Positions 27,169 through 35,941 of a DNA stretch of 64,000 bases are shown in pieces (position 1 is the first letter of the stretch; each line of letters starts with the position of its first letter). A program made the position numbers and the translations under genes. Location of the stretch: the NCBI GenBank assembly GCA_029980465.1, contig JARYIJ010000001.1, positions 744,001-808,000 of the forward strand, written 5' to 3'. The notes under the pieces are model-generated. The model did no database searches. It worked only from the letters and a program-made list of their open reading frames with translations, and had not been told where the DNA came from. The DNA is from Pseudolabrys sp. Lineage in GTDB: Bacteria; Pseudomonadota; Alphaproteobacteria; Rhizobiales; Xanthobacteraceae.

Positions 27169-27294
27169 CCGGGCGCGATTTTAGGACTTTGGTAGCCATG
27201 CGCTGTTGACGGCGGTTGGCTGCGGCGCGGTGTTCTTAGCTTTGCCAAATTCTCGTGCGACACCATCGCCGCGAAAGTTTCGCGCGGGGACGGG

Positions 27295-28221
27295 ATGGCG
27301 ACACGGATCGCACGGTTTTTCAGGTTCGTGGCACTGGCGAGTATGGCCGCCGGCATGAGTTTCGGCGCGGCTCGCGCGCAAAGTTCCGTGCTTGGTTCCA
27401 CGCCTGACGGTTCCCAGCCCGCCGCCATCGAGTCGAACGCCGCCGCCGGCGACGCCACCTCGCCGTCCACGCCTCCGCCGGATACCGTCGACGACCAGAC
27501 CTTGGCGCGCGCCCTCGCCGTCGATCCATTCGGACTCTCGTCGCTGCACCAGCCCGCGCAACTGCAGCAGCCGAAATCGCTCGACGCCGACAAGACGTTC
27601 AAGTGGAACAAGGCCGACAATTCGGACGGCTCGACCAAGTATAGCGTCAACCACCCGCTGGCCGCGCCGTGGGCAGCGAGCGTCGGCGCCGACATCAGCG
27701 TTGCGCCGGCCGCCGATCCGTCGGCGCCGATCGACCCGACCTTGTACAATTCCGCCGGCGGCCCCGGCGCGGGCAGCGCCTATGCCAATGTCACCGTGCC
27801 CGATTTCGCCAAGGTCGAAGTGCGCGCCGAGCCCGCCAACGATCACGGCCGCGTCGCCGCGTCGCTGCAGCGCTCGATCCCGATCGGCAAATCGTTTTCG
27901 CTGGCAATGCAGAGCAGCGTCGGCCTAACCGAGAACGTCCGCACACCGGGCGCGCCCGATCCCGTCATCACCGGCACGACGCCGGTGCCGACGCAGGACC
28001 GGACCTTCGACACCGATCAGTCGGTGACGTTCAACGTGCTGCCGACCGGCACGTCGCTCCTCGCCGGCACCACCACCTTTACCGGCGATCCCATGATCCA
28101 TCGCCGCGTCGGCGCCACCCAGAAAATCTACGGCCCGCTCAGCGTCACCGGCACTCTCACCGATCCCGGGCAGAGCACCGAAAGCAAGAGCATCAGCGCC
28201 GGCTTGAACTTCTCCTGGTGA
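27295..28221 (+). CDS. Secreted protein, possible outer-membrane beta-strand protein
   Basis: 308 residues; signal peptide ending about SFGAARA-QSSV. A Pro/Ala/Ser-rich region to about residue 100 is followed by alternating strands (TVPDFAKVEVRAEP, GKSFSLAMQSSVGLTENV, DQSVTFNVLPTGTSLLAGTT, LSVTGTLTDPGQ) and the C-terminus SAGLNFSW, ending with an aromatic residue as in outer-membrane beta-barrels. Barrel insertion is inferred from this ending only. No family recognised. Confidence 0.72.
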   Translation: MATRIARFFRFVALASMAAGMSFGAARAQSSVLGSTPDGSQPAAIESNAAAGDATSPSTPPPDTVDDQTLARALAVDPFGLSSLHQPAQLQQPKSLDADKTFKWNKADNSDGSTKYSVNHPLAAPWAASVGADISVAPAADPSAPIDPTLYNSAGGPGAGSAYANVTVPDFAKVEVRAEPANDHGRVAASLQRSIPIGKSFSLAMQSSVGLTENVRTPGAPDPVITGTTPVPTQDRTFDTDQSVTFNVLPTGTSLLAGTTTFTGDPMIHRRVGATQKIYGPLSVTGTLTDPGQSTESKSISAGLNFSW

Positions 28222-28338
28222 CAGCCGCCGCACTCGCGGCCCCCGCCTTCAAAGCGCCGCGACAACGCCCCAATCCCGTGCGGCAATCCGTCCATTGGGC
28301 GGGGTCATCGCGCGCGTTGCGCAACAGGAGAGGTGTTC

Positions 28339-28767
28339 ATGACGGCGATCAAATCCGAACGGCCAGCCGCGACACGGCTGGGGGCGAACGGCGGCAACGA
28401 CGCGGCAAGCGCGTCCGACCCCGGTTCGTTCGAAGGCGAGATCCGTGAGTTCATTCGCCGTGACGTGGCCGTCGTGCGCCGCGCCCAACAGCAGGCCGAG
28501 CCTGTCGAACCGGCTCAGGACGCCGCCGCCGAGCACGTCAATACGCTAGTGCGCCGCGTCACCGGTGGCTCGATGGAAGAGATCGACCGCGTGATCCTCG
28601 AATTGCAGGCGATCCGCGACATGCTGCGCAACGAAGGCGACCGCGTGACTCGCGAGGTGTCCGGCTTCGCCAGCCTCAATCATGCCGCCATCACGTCGAT
28701 GCGCGTGATCGCCGACAGCCTGGTGCAATGGAAAAACGGCGCGGTGGTACGCCCTCAGAAGAATTGA
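28339..28767 (+). CDS. Conserved hypothetical cytoplasmic protein, helical
   Basis: 142 residues without signal or membrane segment. A low-complexity N-terminal half (to about 40) is followed by a long helical region with heptad-like spacing (GEIREFIRRDVAVVRRAQQQ; VTGGSMEEIDRVILELQAI; DRVTREVSGFASLNHA). AGGAGAGG lies just before the ATG at 28339. Function unknown. Confidence 0.7.
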   Translation: MTAIKSERPAATRLGANGGNDAASASDPGSFEGEIREFIRRDVAVVRRAQQQAEPVEPAQDAAAEHVNTLVRRVTGGSMEEIDRVILELQAIRDMLRNEGDRVTREVSGFASLNHAAITSMRVIADSLVQWKNGAVVRPQKN

Positions 28768-28839
28768 AGATACGACAACGCGCTTGGGCCTCGCATGCAA
28801 GGCTCAAGCGTGCGCTTCCGCGCACCCCATAACGTCGCC

Positions 28840-28859
28840 GCCCCGGTAGGTTCCGGGGC
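28840..28859. terminator. GC hairpin between convergent genes
   Basis: GCCCCGG (28840-28846) / CCGGGGC (28853-28859), 6-nt loop, between the plus gene ending 28767 and the minus gene ending 28888. No T-run, so termination strength is uncertain. Confidence 0.45.
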
Positions 28860-28887
28860 GCGCGGCAGTTTCAGACGTGATCGAGCG

Positions 28888-29136
28888 TTAGTTGGCGGCC
28901 TTGCGCGGCAGCGGATAATCGGCGCTGTCGTAAAGCTTGCGAATCCCGTTGCCGTCGAAGCGCTGCTCTTCGACCTCGAGGTAGGCGCCCAAAAGCGAGT
29001 CCGCCGGCAGTTCCTCGATCGCGAAACGGATCGCCTCGGCGGCGGTATTGAAACGCTTGTAACCAATCGGGCGCCGGGTTTTGCGGCTACGGCTCGGAAA
29101 CAATTCCGACGGGGCCCGGTAATTAATCATCGACAT
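28888..29136 (-). CDS. Small conserved hypothetical protein
   Basis: 82 residues, no signal peptide: [20 protein letters not shown] then [20 protein letters not shown] and [19 protein letters not shown], ending [17 protein letters not shown] sequence lies 9 nt upstream of ATG 29136, which is why that start is chosen over a longer frame. The fold looks mixed alpha/beta, and no function is known. Confidence 0.75.
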   Translation of the reverse strand: MSMINYRAPSELFPSRSRKTRRPIGYKRFNTAAEAIRFAIEELPADSLLGAYLEVEEQRFDGNGIRKLYDSADYPLPRKAAN

Positions 29137-29250
29137 CTTATGCAGCTCCTTCCTCGCCAATATGGGGCTTGGGAGGCCGAAAATCCAGTCATGGCAGGCC
29201 CGCCGTCGCACCGCGCCAGGGGACGGGCTCACAGGGTAAATGACATGGCC

Positions 29251-29275
29251 GCGGCCCGGCTCTCGGCCGGGCCGC
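29251..29275. terminator. Terminator-like hairpin downstream of the DUF1236 gene
   Basis: GCGGCCCGGC (29251-29260) and GCCGGGCCGC (29266-29275), a perfect 10-bp stem with a 5-nt loop, 24 bp after the stop of the minus-strand gene at 29299. Confidence 0.55.
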
Positions 29276-29298
29276 CTTTGCTATCGTCAAATGTCCGG

Positions 29299-29685
29299 TC
29301 AGTCGCCAACTTCGGCAACGATCTCGCTGGTCGCAGGGTCAACCAGCCAAGCACGATCATTGATGACCATGTACCGGTAGTTGCGGACCGCGGGCACCTC
29401 CTCCACGACGGTCTGCGGCACAGGGTAAAGCGTCACATCCTGCGGCACCCTCATGCCGACGCGGTACTCAACGGTAGCCGGCGCCTGGGCAACGGTGACC
29501 GCCGGGCGGTGACGGACAATCGTGCGATAGATCGTCTCGCGCTGAACCGGAGTGAGAACCAGCGGAGGCTGCGTCACCACGGTCTCGGTTTGCACCGGTT
29601 GCGTTACGATCGTGGTCTGGGCTTGCGCAGCGCCAGCAGCCAGCACTACCGCAAGCGCCGTCGCCATCGGGAATCCGTATTTCAT
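29299..29685 (-). CDS. DUF1236 domain secreted protein
   Basis: 128 residues: signal peptide MKYGFPMATALAVVLAAGAAQA, a Thr/Val/Gln-rich linker, then a DUF1236 core with GMRVPQDVTLYPVPQTVVEE and YRYMVINDRAWLVDPATSEI. These are small envelope proteins common in Hyphomicrobiales, of unknown role. GAGGAGGT lies 5 nt before the ATG at 29685. An exact EcfG-type promoter is found 36 bp upstream (29721-29745), so it is probably part of the general stress regulon. Confidence 0.85.
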   Translation of the reverse strand: MKYGFPMATALAVVLAAGAAQAQTTIVTQPVQTETVVTQPPLVLTPVQRETIYRTIVRHRPAVTVAQAPATVEYRVGMRVPQDVTLYPVPQTVVEEVPAVRNYRYMVINDRAWLVDPATSEIVAEVGD

Positions 29686-29720
29686 CTTAAACCTCCTCAC
29701 CTGCGTTGATCGCAGAAGGA

Positions 29721-29745
29721 AACGCGAACAGACGAATGACGTTCC
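29721..29745 (-). promoter_or_regulatory. EcfG-type general-stress promoter
   Basis: On the minus strand GGAAC (29745-29741), 16-nt spacer, CGTT (29724-29721): exact match to GGAAC-N16/17-CGTT. It would give a leader of about 30 nt for the DUF1236 gene. Further GGAAC/GTTCC copies nearby form a small hairpin at 29750-29763. Confidence 0.72.
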
Positions 29746-29802
29746 GCAAAGTTCCAGCAGGAACAGTGGAACCAAGCGTCAGTTTTCGTTTCAAATTATG
29801 TT

Positions 29803-30999
29803 TTATGTCGCGCGTGCGGCAACAAGCGCGGGCCGCAGCGCCAGCGTCAGAGGTAGCGTTAAGAGAACGACGCATGCGACGACAAGCAGCACGTAAGATA
29901 CACCGATCGCGTCGCCGAGCATACCGTACAGCGGCGGCGATACCGCGCCACCGCCGATAGTGCCGGTGTAGAAAATTCCGAACGCGCGCGAGTGGCGCGA
30001 CGGCTCGACCAGATCCGGGACCGATCCGTAAAGAACCGACGACGTGCCGTTGAGCGCGACGCCGATCAGCGGCAACAGGGCCATCGCGCCATAAAGCGGT
30101 AACGGCAGAAGCGCAACAATGCCGGCCGCCGTCATGATCTCGGTGAGCCAGACCGCGGCGACCGTGCCGAGGCGCGCGCCGATGAAGCCGAAGACGAGTT
30201 TGCCGGCAGCGCCTCCCGCGAACACAAGTGTCAGCGCGAAACCGACGGCCGGAACAGAGGCGCCCTTGGCGGTCAGCACGAACGGCAGAAAGGTGAGAAA
30301 CGCCATGCGCGTCGCGCTGTCGATGATGCCGACTGCAAGCAGCAGCGGGAAACCGAAATGACCCGCGCCGCGGCCGGCATTTTCCGAGACGTGTTTCGGC
30401 GAGGGCGGCACGGGCGCGAGCCGCGGCGCGAAGATAAATAGCGCGACGGCGGCGAGCAGGCCTGCGCTGCCGAGCAGCATCATGGTCTGACGCCAGGACA
30501 GCACCATCAGCAGTAGCGACGCCAGCGCCGGCACCGTCATCTTGCCGATATCGCCGGCGAAATTGTACGTGCCGAGCGCGGTGCGCGACCGTGCCCCGGT
30601 GAACGCGCGCGCGATCAGCGCCGAAGCAAGCGGGTGCTGCGTACTGGCGCCAAGACCGCTCACCAGCAACGCGAAGACCAGGATCGGCACACCCACACTG
30701 ACCCCGGCGATGCAATAGCCAAAACCGGCCAGTGCGGTGCCGATGGCAAGCACAATCGGCAACCCGAAGCGTTCGGCGATCAGTGTGCTCGGCACCTGGA
30801 ATGCCGCGAGCGTTCCGGAGAAAACCGTCTTGAGAAGCCCGAGTGCAGCGTAGCCCAATCCGAACTCGGCCTGCCAGAGCGGCAGCATCACGTAGATGAG
30901 GTCGGTATAGCCGTCATGCAGCGCATGCGCGCCGAAGGCGACGCCGGCGGCGCGGCGCTCGTCATGCTTGCTCGGCACACTGGCAAGCATCGCGGTCAT
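29803..30999 (-). CDS. MFS transporter (FSR-like)
   Basis: Major facilitator of 398 residues with about twelve hydrophobic helices. The opening GAHALHDGYTDLIYVMLPLW followed by FGLGYAALGLLKTVFSGTLA resembles the fosmidomycin-resistance (Fsr) subgroup. It is the last gene of a three-gene operon: its start overlaps the stop of a MaoC dehydratase gene by 4 bp. Because the partners are CoA-ester hydratase-like, the transporter may move a related organic acid; drug export is the alternative. Confidence 0.88.
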   Translation of the reverse strand: MTAMLASVPSKHDERRAAGVAFGAHALHDGYTDLIYVMLPLWQAEFGLGYAALGLLKTVFSGTLAAFQVPSTLIAERFGLPIVLAIGTALAGFGYCIAGVSVGVPILVFALLVSGLGASTQHPLASALIARAFTGARSRTALGTYNFAGDIGKMTVPALASLLLMVLSWRQTMMLLGSAGLLAAVALFIFAPRLAPVPPSPKHVSENAGRGAGHFGFPLLLAVGIIDSATRMAFLTFLPFVLTAKGASVPAVGFALTLVFAGGAAGKLVFGFIGARLGTVAAVWLTEIMTAAGIVALLPLPLYGAMALLPLIGVALNGTSSVLYGSVPDLVEPSRHSRAFGIFYTGTIGGGAVSPPLYGMLGDAIGVSYVLLVVACVVLLTLPLTLALRPALVAARAT

Positions 31000-31478
31000 G
31001 CCGCCTCTGGCCGGCGCTCGACGAAGATCGTGCTGTCGACCGAGATCACCATCTCACCGCGCTGGTTGACGCCGATGCCGCGCGTACTCAACAGACCCCA
31101 CGCGGGCCGGCTCGCCGATGGCCGCACCTCGGTCACCTCGGTCGCATAGGCGATGGTGTCACCGACGTAAACCGGCTTGAGCCATTTGAGATCGCGGAAG
31201 CCGGGCGCCGGCCCGGTCGTCGCGACAGGCTCGCCCCGCCGTCGCATGTCGTCAGCCATGCGCTTGCGGTAATCGACCATCAGTCGCATCCAGACTGACG
31301 CCGTGTGCCAGCCCGATGCGCAAAGCGCCCCGAAGGGCGAACGCTCCGCTTCGCCCTCGTCGAGATGAAAACGCTGCGGATCATAGCGCCGCGCGAAAGC
31401 CTTGATGTCGTCGGTCTGGAATGTATGGCTGCCGAGTTCGTAGCGGTCGCCGACCTTGATATCGTCGAGGTATCTCAA
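30996..31478 (-). CDS. MaoC-like dehydratase (hot-dog fold), second gene of operon
   Basis: 160-residue single hot-dog protein with the R-hydratase motif: Asp33 and His38 in RRYDPQRFHLDE, then PFGALCASGWHTASVW. These residues hydrate 2-enoyl-CoA esters in the family. It overlaps the preceding MaoC gene by 4 bp and the following MFS gene by 4 bp, so the three are translationally coupled. Two adjacent MaoC proteins may form a heterodimer or act in sequence. The substrate is not evident. Confidence 0.9.
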   Translation of the reverse strand: MRYLDDIKVGDRYELGSHTFQTDDIKAFARRYDPQRFHLDEGEAERSPFGALCASGWHTASVWMRLMVDYRKRMADDMRRRGEPVATTGPAPGFRDLKWLKPVYVGDTIAYATEVTEVRPSASRPAWGLLSTRGIGVNQRGEMVISVDSTIFVERRPEAA

Positions 31479-31936
31479 GGCGCAGCCTCCGTGCCACGGC
31501 GGCCCATGATCATCGAGGCGGTCAACGCGGCAATCACTTCACCTTTATCGTCGAGCGCTTCCCACAGCATTTTGACGAAGCCGCGATCGAGGCGGCTCGA
31601 CGAGGGCCGCGTCTCGAGGACGGTGCGGCGCAGTTTGAGCTGCGTGCCCGGTCGCAACGGCTTGAGCCATTTCACCTCGTCGACACCAGGCGCGCCCATC
31701 GACGTGGAATTCGCTGCGAAGCCGTCGACAGCCATGCGCATCATCAGGCAGCAGGTGTGCCATCCCGATGCCGCCAAACCACCGAGCATGGACTTGCGTC
31801 CAGCCTCCTCGTCGAGGTGCATGGGTTGCGGGTCGAATTCAGCGGCGAATGCAACGATCTCCTCGCGCGTAACCAGCCGCGGACCGTATTCCTCGACCGC
31901 GCCGGGCTGGAAGTCTTCGAAGTGGAGTTTTGACAA
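31475..31936 (-). CDS. MaoC-like dehydratase (hot-dog fold), first gene of operon
   Basis: 153-residue hot-dog protein related to its neighbour, with Asp35 and His40 in AAEFDPQPMHLDEE followed by SMLGGLAASGWHT. Both catalytic positions are intact in both paralogues. First gene of the MaoC-MaoC-MFS operon. A 119-bp gap separates it from ychF upstream. Likely acts on enoyl- or acyl-CoA thioesters. Confidence 0.9.
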   Translation of the reverse strand: MSKLHFEDFQPGAVEEYGPRLVTREEIVAFAAEFDPQPMHLDEEAGRKSMLGGLAASGWHTCCLMMRMAVDGFAANSTSMGAPGVDEVKWLKPLRPGTQLKLRRTVLETRPSSSRLDRGFVKMLWEALDDKGEVIAALTASMIMGRRGTEAAP

Positions 31937-32055
31937 GCGCCCTCTCCGTCATGACCGGGCTTGTCCCGGTCACCCACGCCTAAATCTATAGAGAAAGACG
32001 TAGATGTCCGGCACAAGGGGGCGGGACAAGACCGCTGATATGTTCAGCCTTCATA

Positions 32056-33153
32056 TCAGGTCGCAAACCTGAAATGCATCACGTCGCCGTCGGCAACAAT
32101 ATAATCCTTGCCCTCGAGCCGCATCTTGCCGGCGTCACGCGCCCCGGCTTCGCCGTTGCAGGCGATGTAATCGTCATAGCCGATGGTCTCGGCGCGAATA
32201 AAGCCGCGCTCAAAATCACTGTGGATCACGCCGGCCGCCTGAGGCGCACGCGAGCCCTGCGTGACGGTCCAGGCACGCGCCTCCTTCGGACCCACCGTAA
32301 AGAACGTGACGAGATGGAGCAGGTCATAGCCCGCACGAATGAGACGGTTGAGGCCCGGCTCCTTGAGCCCAACCGCCTCGAGATAGTCGGCCCGATCCTC
32401 GGATGGCAGCATGGCAATCTCGGATTCGATTTTGGCCGAAATGACCACGGCGACCGCGCCTTCCGCCTTGGCCCGCGCCTCAACCTGGGCCGAGTACGCG
32501 TTGCCCGTCGCCGCGGATCCCTCCTCGACGTTGCAGGCATAAAGCACCGGCGCCGAGGTCAGCAGACCGAGCGAGTGAAAAAGCTTTTCTTCCTCGGGCT
32601 TGCGCTCGAGCTGACGGGCCGGTCTGCCGTCGCGCAGCAGCACCAGCGCGCGCTTGACGAGATCGAGCGCCTCCCTGGCGTCCTTGTCGTTGCCCTTGGC
32701 CTTCTTCTCGAGAGTGTCGACGCGCTTCTCGAGGCTCTCGAGGTCGGCCAGCATCAGCTCGGTCTCGATGGTGTCGATGTCGGCCACCGGATCGATGCGG
32801 CCTTCGACGTGCGTGACGTCGTCGTCCTTGAAGCAGCGCACGACGTGCACGATGGCGTCGACTTCGCGGATGGTCGCGAGAAACTGGTTGCCGAGCCCCT
32901 CGCCTTTGGACGCGCCCTTCACGAGGCCGGCGATGTCGACGAAGCCGATGCGGGTCGGCACGATTTCGGCCGACCTGGCGATGGCGGCGAGCTTGTCGAG
33001 CCGCGGATCGGGCACGGCGATCTCGCCGAAATTCGGCTCGATGGTGCAGAACGGATAGTTCGCCGCCTGCGCCGCCGCGGTCTGCGTCAACGCGTTGAAG
33101 AGCGTCGATTTGCCGACATTCGGCAGGCCGACGATGCCGCACTTGAAGCCCAT
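32056..33153 (-). CDS. ychF: Redox-regulated ATPase YchF (OBG family)
   Basis: 365-residue OBG-family P-loop protein that prefers ATP. P-loop GLPNVGKS at 9-16, the PFCTIEPN switch region, DIAGLVKGASKGEGLGNQFL, and NVEEG in place of the usual NKxD, as is typical of YchF. The C-terminal TGS domain contains TFFTVGPKEARAWTV. YchF binds ribosomes and takes part in stress responses. It lies just downstream of pth (12-bp gap), an arrangement shared by many bacteria, with rplY further upstream. Confidence 0.97.
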   Translation of the reverse strand: MGFKCGIVGLPNVGKSTLFNALTQTAAAQAANYPFCTIEPNFGEIAVPDPRLDKLAAIARSAEIVPTRIGFVDIAGLVKGASKGEGLGNQFLATIREVDAIVHVVRCFKDDDVTHVEGRIDPVADIDTIETELMLADLESLEKRVDTLEKKAKGNDKDAREALDLVKRALVLLRDGRPARQLERKPEEEKLFHSLGLLTSAPVLYACNVEEGSAATGNAYSAQVEARAKAEGAVAVVISAKIESEIAMLPSEDRADYLEAVGLKEPGLNRLIRAGYDLLHLVTFFTVGPKEARAWTVTQGSRAPQAAGVIHSDFERGFIRAETIGYDDYIACNGEAGARDAGKMRLEGKDYIVADGDVMHFRFAT

Positions 33154-33165
33154 TGCAGATAATCC

Positions 33166-33768
33166 CTAACCCTCGGCGCCAGCGGCGCCGTTGAAACCCT
33201 TGGCCGCCATCGCGAGATGAACCTTGTTCTGGAAGCTCGCGTCATGTCCCTCGGCCAGCAGCGCCGCGTTGTCGGCCACCACATCGATCAAGGCCTCGAA
33301 CAGCGGACGCTCGTCCTTGGCGAAATCCATCAGCACGTAGCGTTCGACCAGCGCCTTGTCGCCCGGATGACCGATGCCCATGCGCACGCGGCGATAGTCG
33401 TTGCCGACATGCGCCGTGATCGACCGCAGACCGTTATGACCGGCATTGCCGCCGCCGGTCTTCACCCGCAGCTTGCCGGGCGCCAGATCGAGCTCGTCGT
33501 GAAAAACGACGATGTCGCCGAGGCCGAGCTTGTAGAATTTCGCCGCCTCGCCGACCGCCCGTCCGGACTCGTTCATGTAGGTGCCCGGCAGCAGCAGCAG
33601 GACCTTCTCGCCGCCGAGATCGCCCTCGACCGCGACGCCCTGGAAGCGGCGGCGCCACGGCGAAATACCGTGCCGCCTGGCGATCGCCTGCAGCGCCATG
33701 AAACCGATGTTGTGACGATTGCCGGCATAACCCGGCCCGGGATTGCCGAGTCCGACAAAGAGCAGCAT
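33166..33768 (-). CDS. pth: Peptidyl-tRNA hydrolase
   Basis: Releases tRNA from stalled peptidyl-tRNA. 200 residues from ATG 33768, which gives the family start [20 protein letters not shown] with catalytic His19; a longer frame from 33801 adds an unlikely tail. Other markers: [30 protein letters not shown] and [16 protein letters not shown] sequence lies upstream. Part of the rplY-pth-ychF cluster, all minus strand. The C-terminus ends in an Ala/Gly stretch. Confidence 0.96.
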   Translation of the reverse strand: MLLFVGLGNPGPGYAGNRHNIGFMALQAIARRHGISPWRRRFQGVAVEGDLGGEKVLLLLPGTYMNESGRAVGEAAKFYKLGLGDIVVFHDELDLAPGKLRVKTGGGNAGHNGLRSITAHVGNDYRRVRMGIGHPGDKALVERYVLMDFAKDERPLFEALIDVVADNAALLAEGHDASFQNKVHLAMAAKGFNGAAGAEG

Positions 33769-33825
33769 GGCGGGCCTTCGAGCGGCCCCGCGCGCCGCCA
33801 CAAGCGGCGGCGCGCGAGCACCGGC

Positions 33826-34575
33826 TTACTTCTTGTCGGCCTTGGCCGCGCCGGCCGCAGGCGCGGCACCCGCAGCAGGAGCGGCAGCACCGGCAGCAGG
33901 GGCAGCACCCGGAGCGGCAGGCGCGCCGGCGGCGGGAGCAGCGGCACCCGCGGCAGGAGCGGCAGCCGCAGCAGCGGCGGCTTCGGCGGCGGCGCGCAGC
34001 TCTTCGGCGTAGCCCGACGGCGGCACGATGGTGACCAGCGTCAGGTCCGTGCTGCCGACCACCTTCACGTTGGGCGGGAGCTGGATGTCATGCATGTGCT
34101 TCGAGTAATTGATCTCGAGGCCGCTGATGTCGACTTCGATCGCTTCCGGAATCTGATCGGCCGGGCACGTCACCTCGATCGTGTGGTTGACGATGTTGAC
34201 GGCGCCGCCGCGCTTCACGCCTGGCGACTGATCGGCGTTGCGCACGTGGATCGGAACGCGCACGCGGAGCGTCGAGCCCTCGGCGACGCGCATGAAATCG
34301 ACGTGCAACGGAAGATCCTTGATCGCGTCGAGCTGGAAGTCGCGCGGGATCACGCGATGCTTCGCGCCGTCGACATCGAGATCGTAGAGCGTGGTGAGGA
34401 AGCGCCCGGCGTAAATGCGCTGACGCAGCTCGTTGTGCTCGAGCAGAACGAGCATCGGGGGCTTGTTGTCACCATAAATCACGCCCGGCACTTGGCCGGT
34501 GCGACGCGCTGCCCTGGCGGCCCCCTTGCCGCCTTTCGGACGCGCCGTCGCCTTCAGTTCTCTGACGGTCGCCAT
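33826..34575 (-). CDS. rplY: 50S ribosomal protein L25/Ctc with long Ala-Pro-Gly tail
   Basis: 249-residue 5S rRNA-binding protein of the long (Ctc/TL5) form. N-terminal L25 domain (residues 1-95: MATVRELKATARPKGGKGAA, VPGVIYGDNKPPMLV), then the TL5 beta domain to about 190, then a low-complexity tail of about 55 residues built from PAAGA units and ending KADKK. The tail is longer than the core requires and is encoded by a repetitive GCn-rich stretch prone to slippage. It precedes pth and ychF. Confidence 0.95.
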   Translation of the reverse strand: MATVRELKATARPKGGKGAARAARRTGQVPGVIYGDNKPPMLVLLEHNELRQRIYAGRFLTTLYDLDVDGAKHRVIPRDFQLDAIKDLPLHVDFMRVAEGSTLRVRVPIHVRNADQSPGVKRGGAVNIVNHTIEVTCPADQIPEAIEVDISGLEINYSKHMHDIQLPPNVKVVGSTDLTLVTIVPPSGYAEELRAAAEAAAAAAAAPAAGAAAPAAGAPAAPGAAPAAGAAAPAAGAAPAAGAAKADKK

Positions 34576-34717
34576 GACATCCTCATTTGTAACAATGGAA
34601 AAGGCGGCGTTGCGGCCGCCTCACGCCGCAGCATGCCTCCAGGGGTGCCGGGGGCTGCGGACGGCCGGGTTTATAGCGGTGCCGGCCACAAAGGGCAAGG
34701 AACGCAGGTCTTTGGAA

Positions 34718-34999
34718 TTATTCGTCGTTTTTCGGCTTTTTCGCCGTCTTTTCGGCCAGCCTGGCCTCCAGCGCATCGATCCGGGCCTTGAGCGACTCGT
34801 TCTCCTCGCGCGCGAGCCGGGCCATTTCCTTGGCCGCCTCGAACTCCTCGCGCTGGACCACGTCGAGGTCGCGCAGGATTCGCTCGGCCTGCGTCCGGAA
34901 CAGCGTGTCGAATTCCCGGCGCACGCCCTGGGCGACGCCGGCGGCGTCGTTCATCAGCCGCGCCATCTCATCGAAAATCCGGCCGGTGGTCTGGGTCAT
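34718..34999 (-). CDS. ubiK: UbiK-type accessory factor (BMFP/DUF526)
   Basis: 93-residue coiled-coil protein of the UbiK/BMFP family. N-terminal amphipathic helix (RIFDEMARLMNDAAGVAQGV) followed by EFDTLFRTQAERILRDLDVV and a long coiled coil LKARIDALEARLAEK. UbiK supports ubiquinone biosynthesis in gamma-proteobacteria; membrane association is inferred from the amphipathic helix. GGAGACC lies directly before ATG 34999. ubiA is elsewhere in this window (60382), not in the same operon. Confidence 0.88.
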   Translation of the reverse strand: MTQTTGRIFDEMARLMNDAAGVAQGVRREFDTLFRTQAERILRDLDVVQREEFEAAKEMARLAREENESLKARIDALEARLAEKTAKKPKNDE

Positions 35000-35107
35000 G
35001 GTGGTCTCCGCGCGACGTCCGTTAACAATGGCGATCCCGTCATGTCGCCGCAAGGGCGATCATGCTAGGCACGGCGCAGGGCGCGCCGATCCGAGCCAAT
35101 ACACATC

Positions 35108-35941
35108 ATGCCGCTGTTCGTCATTCCCTTCCCCGCATTCGACCCCGTCCTGGTCCATATTGGGCCGCTGGCGATCCGCTGGTACGCGCTCGCCTACATC
35201 TTCGGCATCCTGCTCGGCTGGGTCTACGCCCGCACGATCATCCGCAACGGCACACTATGGGGCGGCAAGGCGCCGCTCACCGTCGAGCAGTTCGACGATT
35301 TCGTGCTGTGGGTCACGCTCGGCATCATCCTCGGCGGCCGCATCGGCTACGTGCTGTTCTACAACCTGCCGCTGTTCGCCGCGCACCCGCTGCAGATCCT
35401 CCAGCTCTGGAACGGCGGCATGTCGTTCCACGGCGGCTTTACAGGCTGCGTCATCGCCGTGGTCTTGTTCGCCCGCAGCCGCGGCATTCCGATCTTCTCG
35501 CTCGGCGACATCACCTGCGCCGTCGGGCCAATCGGCCTGTTCCTCGGCCGCATCGCCAATTTCATCAACGGCGAGCTGTGGGGCCGCCCGACCGACGTGC
35601 CGTGGGCGATGATCTTTCCGAGCGGCGGCCCCATCCCGCGCCATCCAAGCCAGCTCTACGAGGCGACCCTCGAGGGTCTGGTGCTGTTGATCATCCTCGG
35701 CATCCTGGTGCGATGCGGCGCGCTGAAGAAGCCGGGCACGATCGTCGGCTCGTTCGCCGTCTTTTATGCGCTGGCCCGCTGCTTCTGTGAGCTGTTTCGC
35801 GAGCCCGACATCCAGCTCGGCTTCCTGTGGGGCGGCACGACTATGGGACAGCTCTTGTCGATTCCCCTGTTCCTGTTCGGCATTGGCCTTATCATCTGGG
35901 CGCGGCGTCAGCCGCCCTTGCCGCAAACGGGCGATTCATGA
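35108..35941 (+). CDS. lgt: Prolipoprotein diacylglyceryl transferase
   Basis: Inner-membrane enzyme, 277 residues, that attaches diacylglycerol to the lipobox Cys of prolipoproteins. About seven helices; HGGF in [14 protein letters not shown] and the signature [20 protein letters not shown] with the essential Arg. It would process the lipoproteins encoded here (for example 26594, 38433, 62575). Its stop overlaps the start of the downstream methyltransferase (ATGA), so they are translationally coupled. Confidence 0.96.
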   Translation: MPLFVIPFPAFDPVLVHIGPLAIRWYALAYIFGILLGWVYARTIIRNGTLWGGKAPLTVEQFDDFVLWVTLGIILGGRIGYVLFYNLPLFAAHPLQILQLWNGGMSFHGGFTGCVIAVVLFARSRGIPIFSLGDITCAVGPIGLFLGRIANFINGELWGRPTDVPWAMIFPSGGPIPRHPSQLYEATLEGLVLLIILGILVRCGALKKPGTIVGSFAVFYALARCFCELFREPDIQLGFLWGGTTMGQLLSIPLFLFGIGLIIWARRQPPLPQTGDS

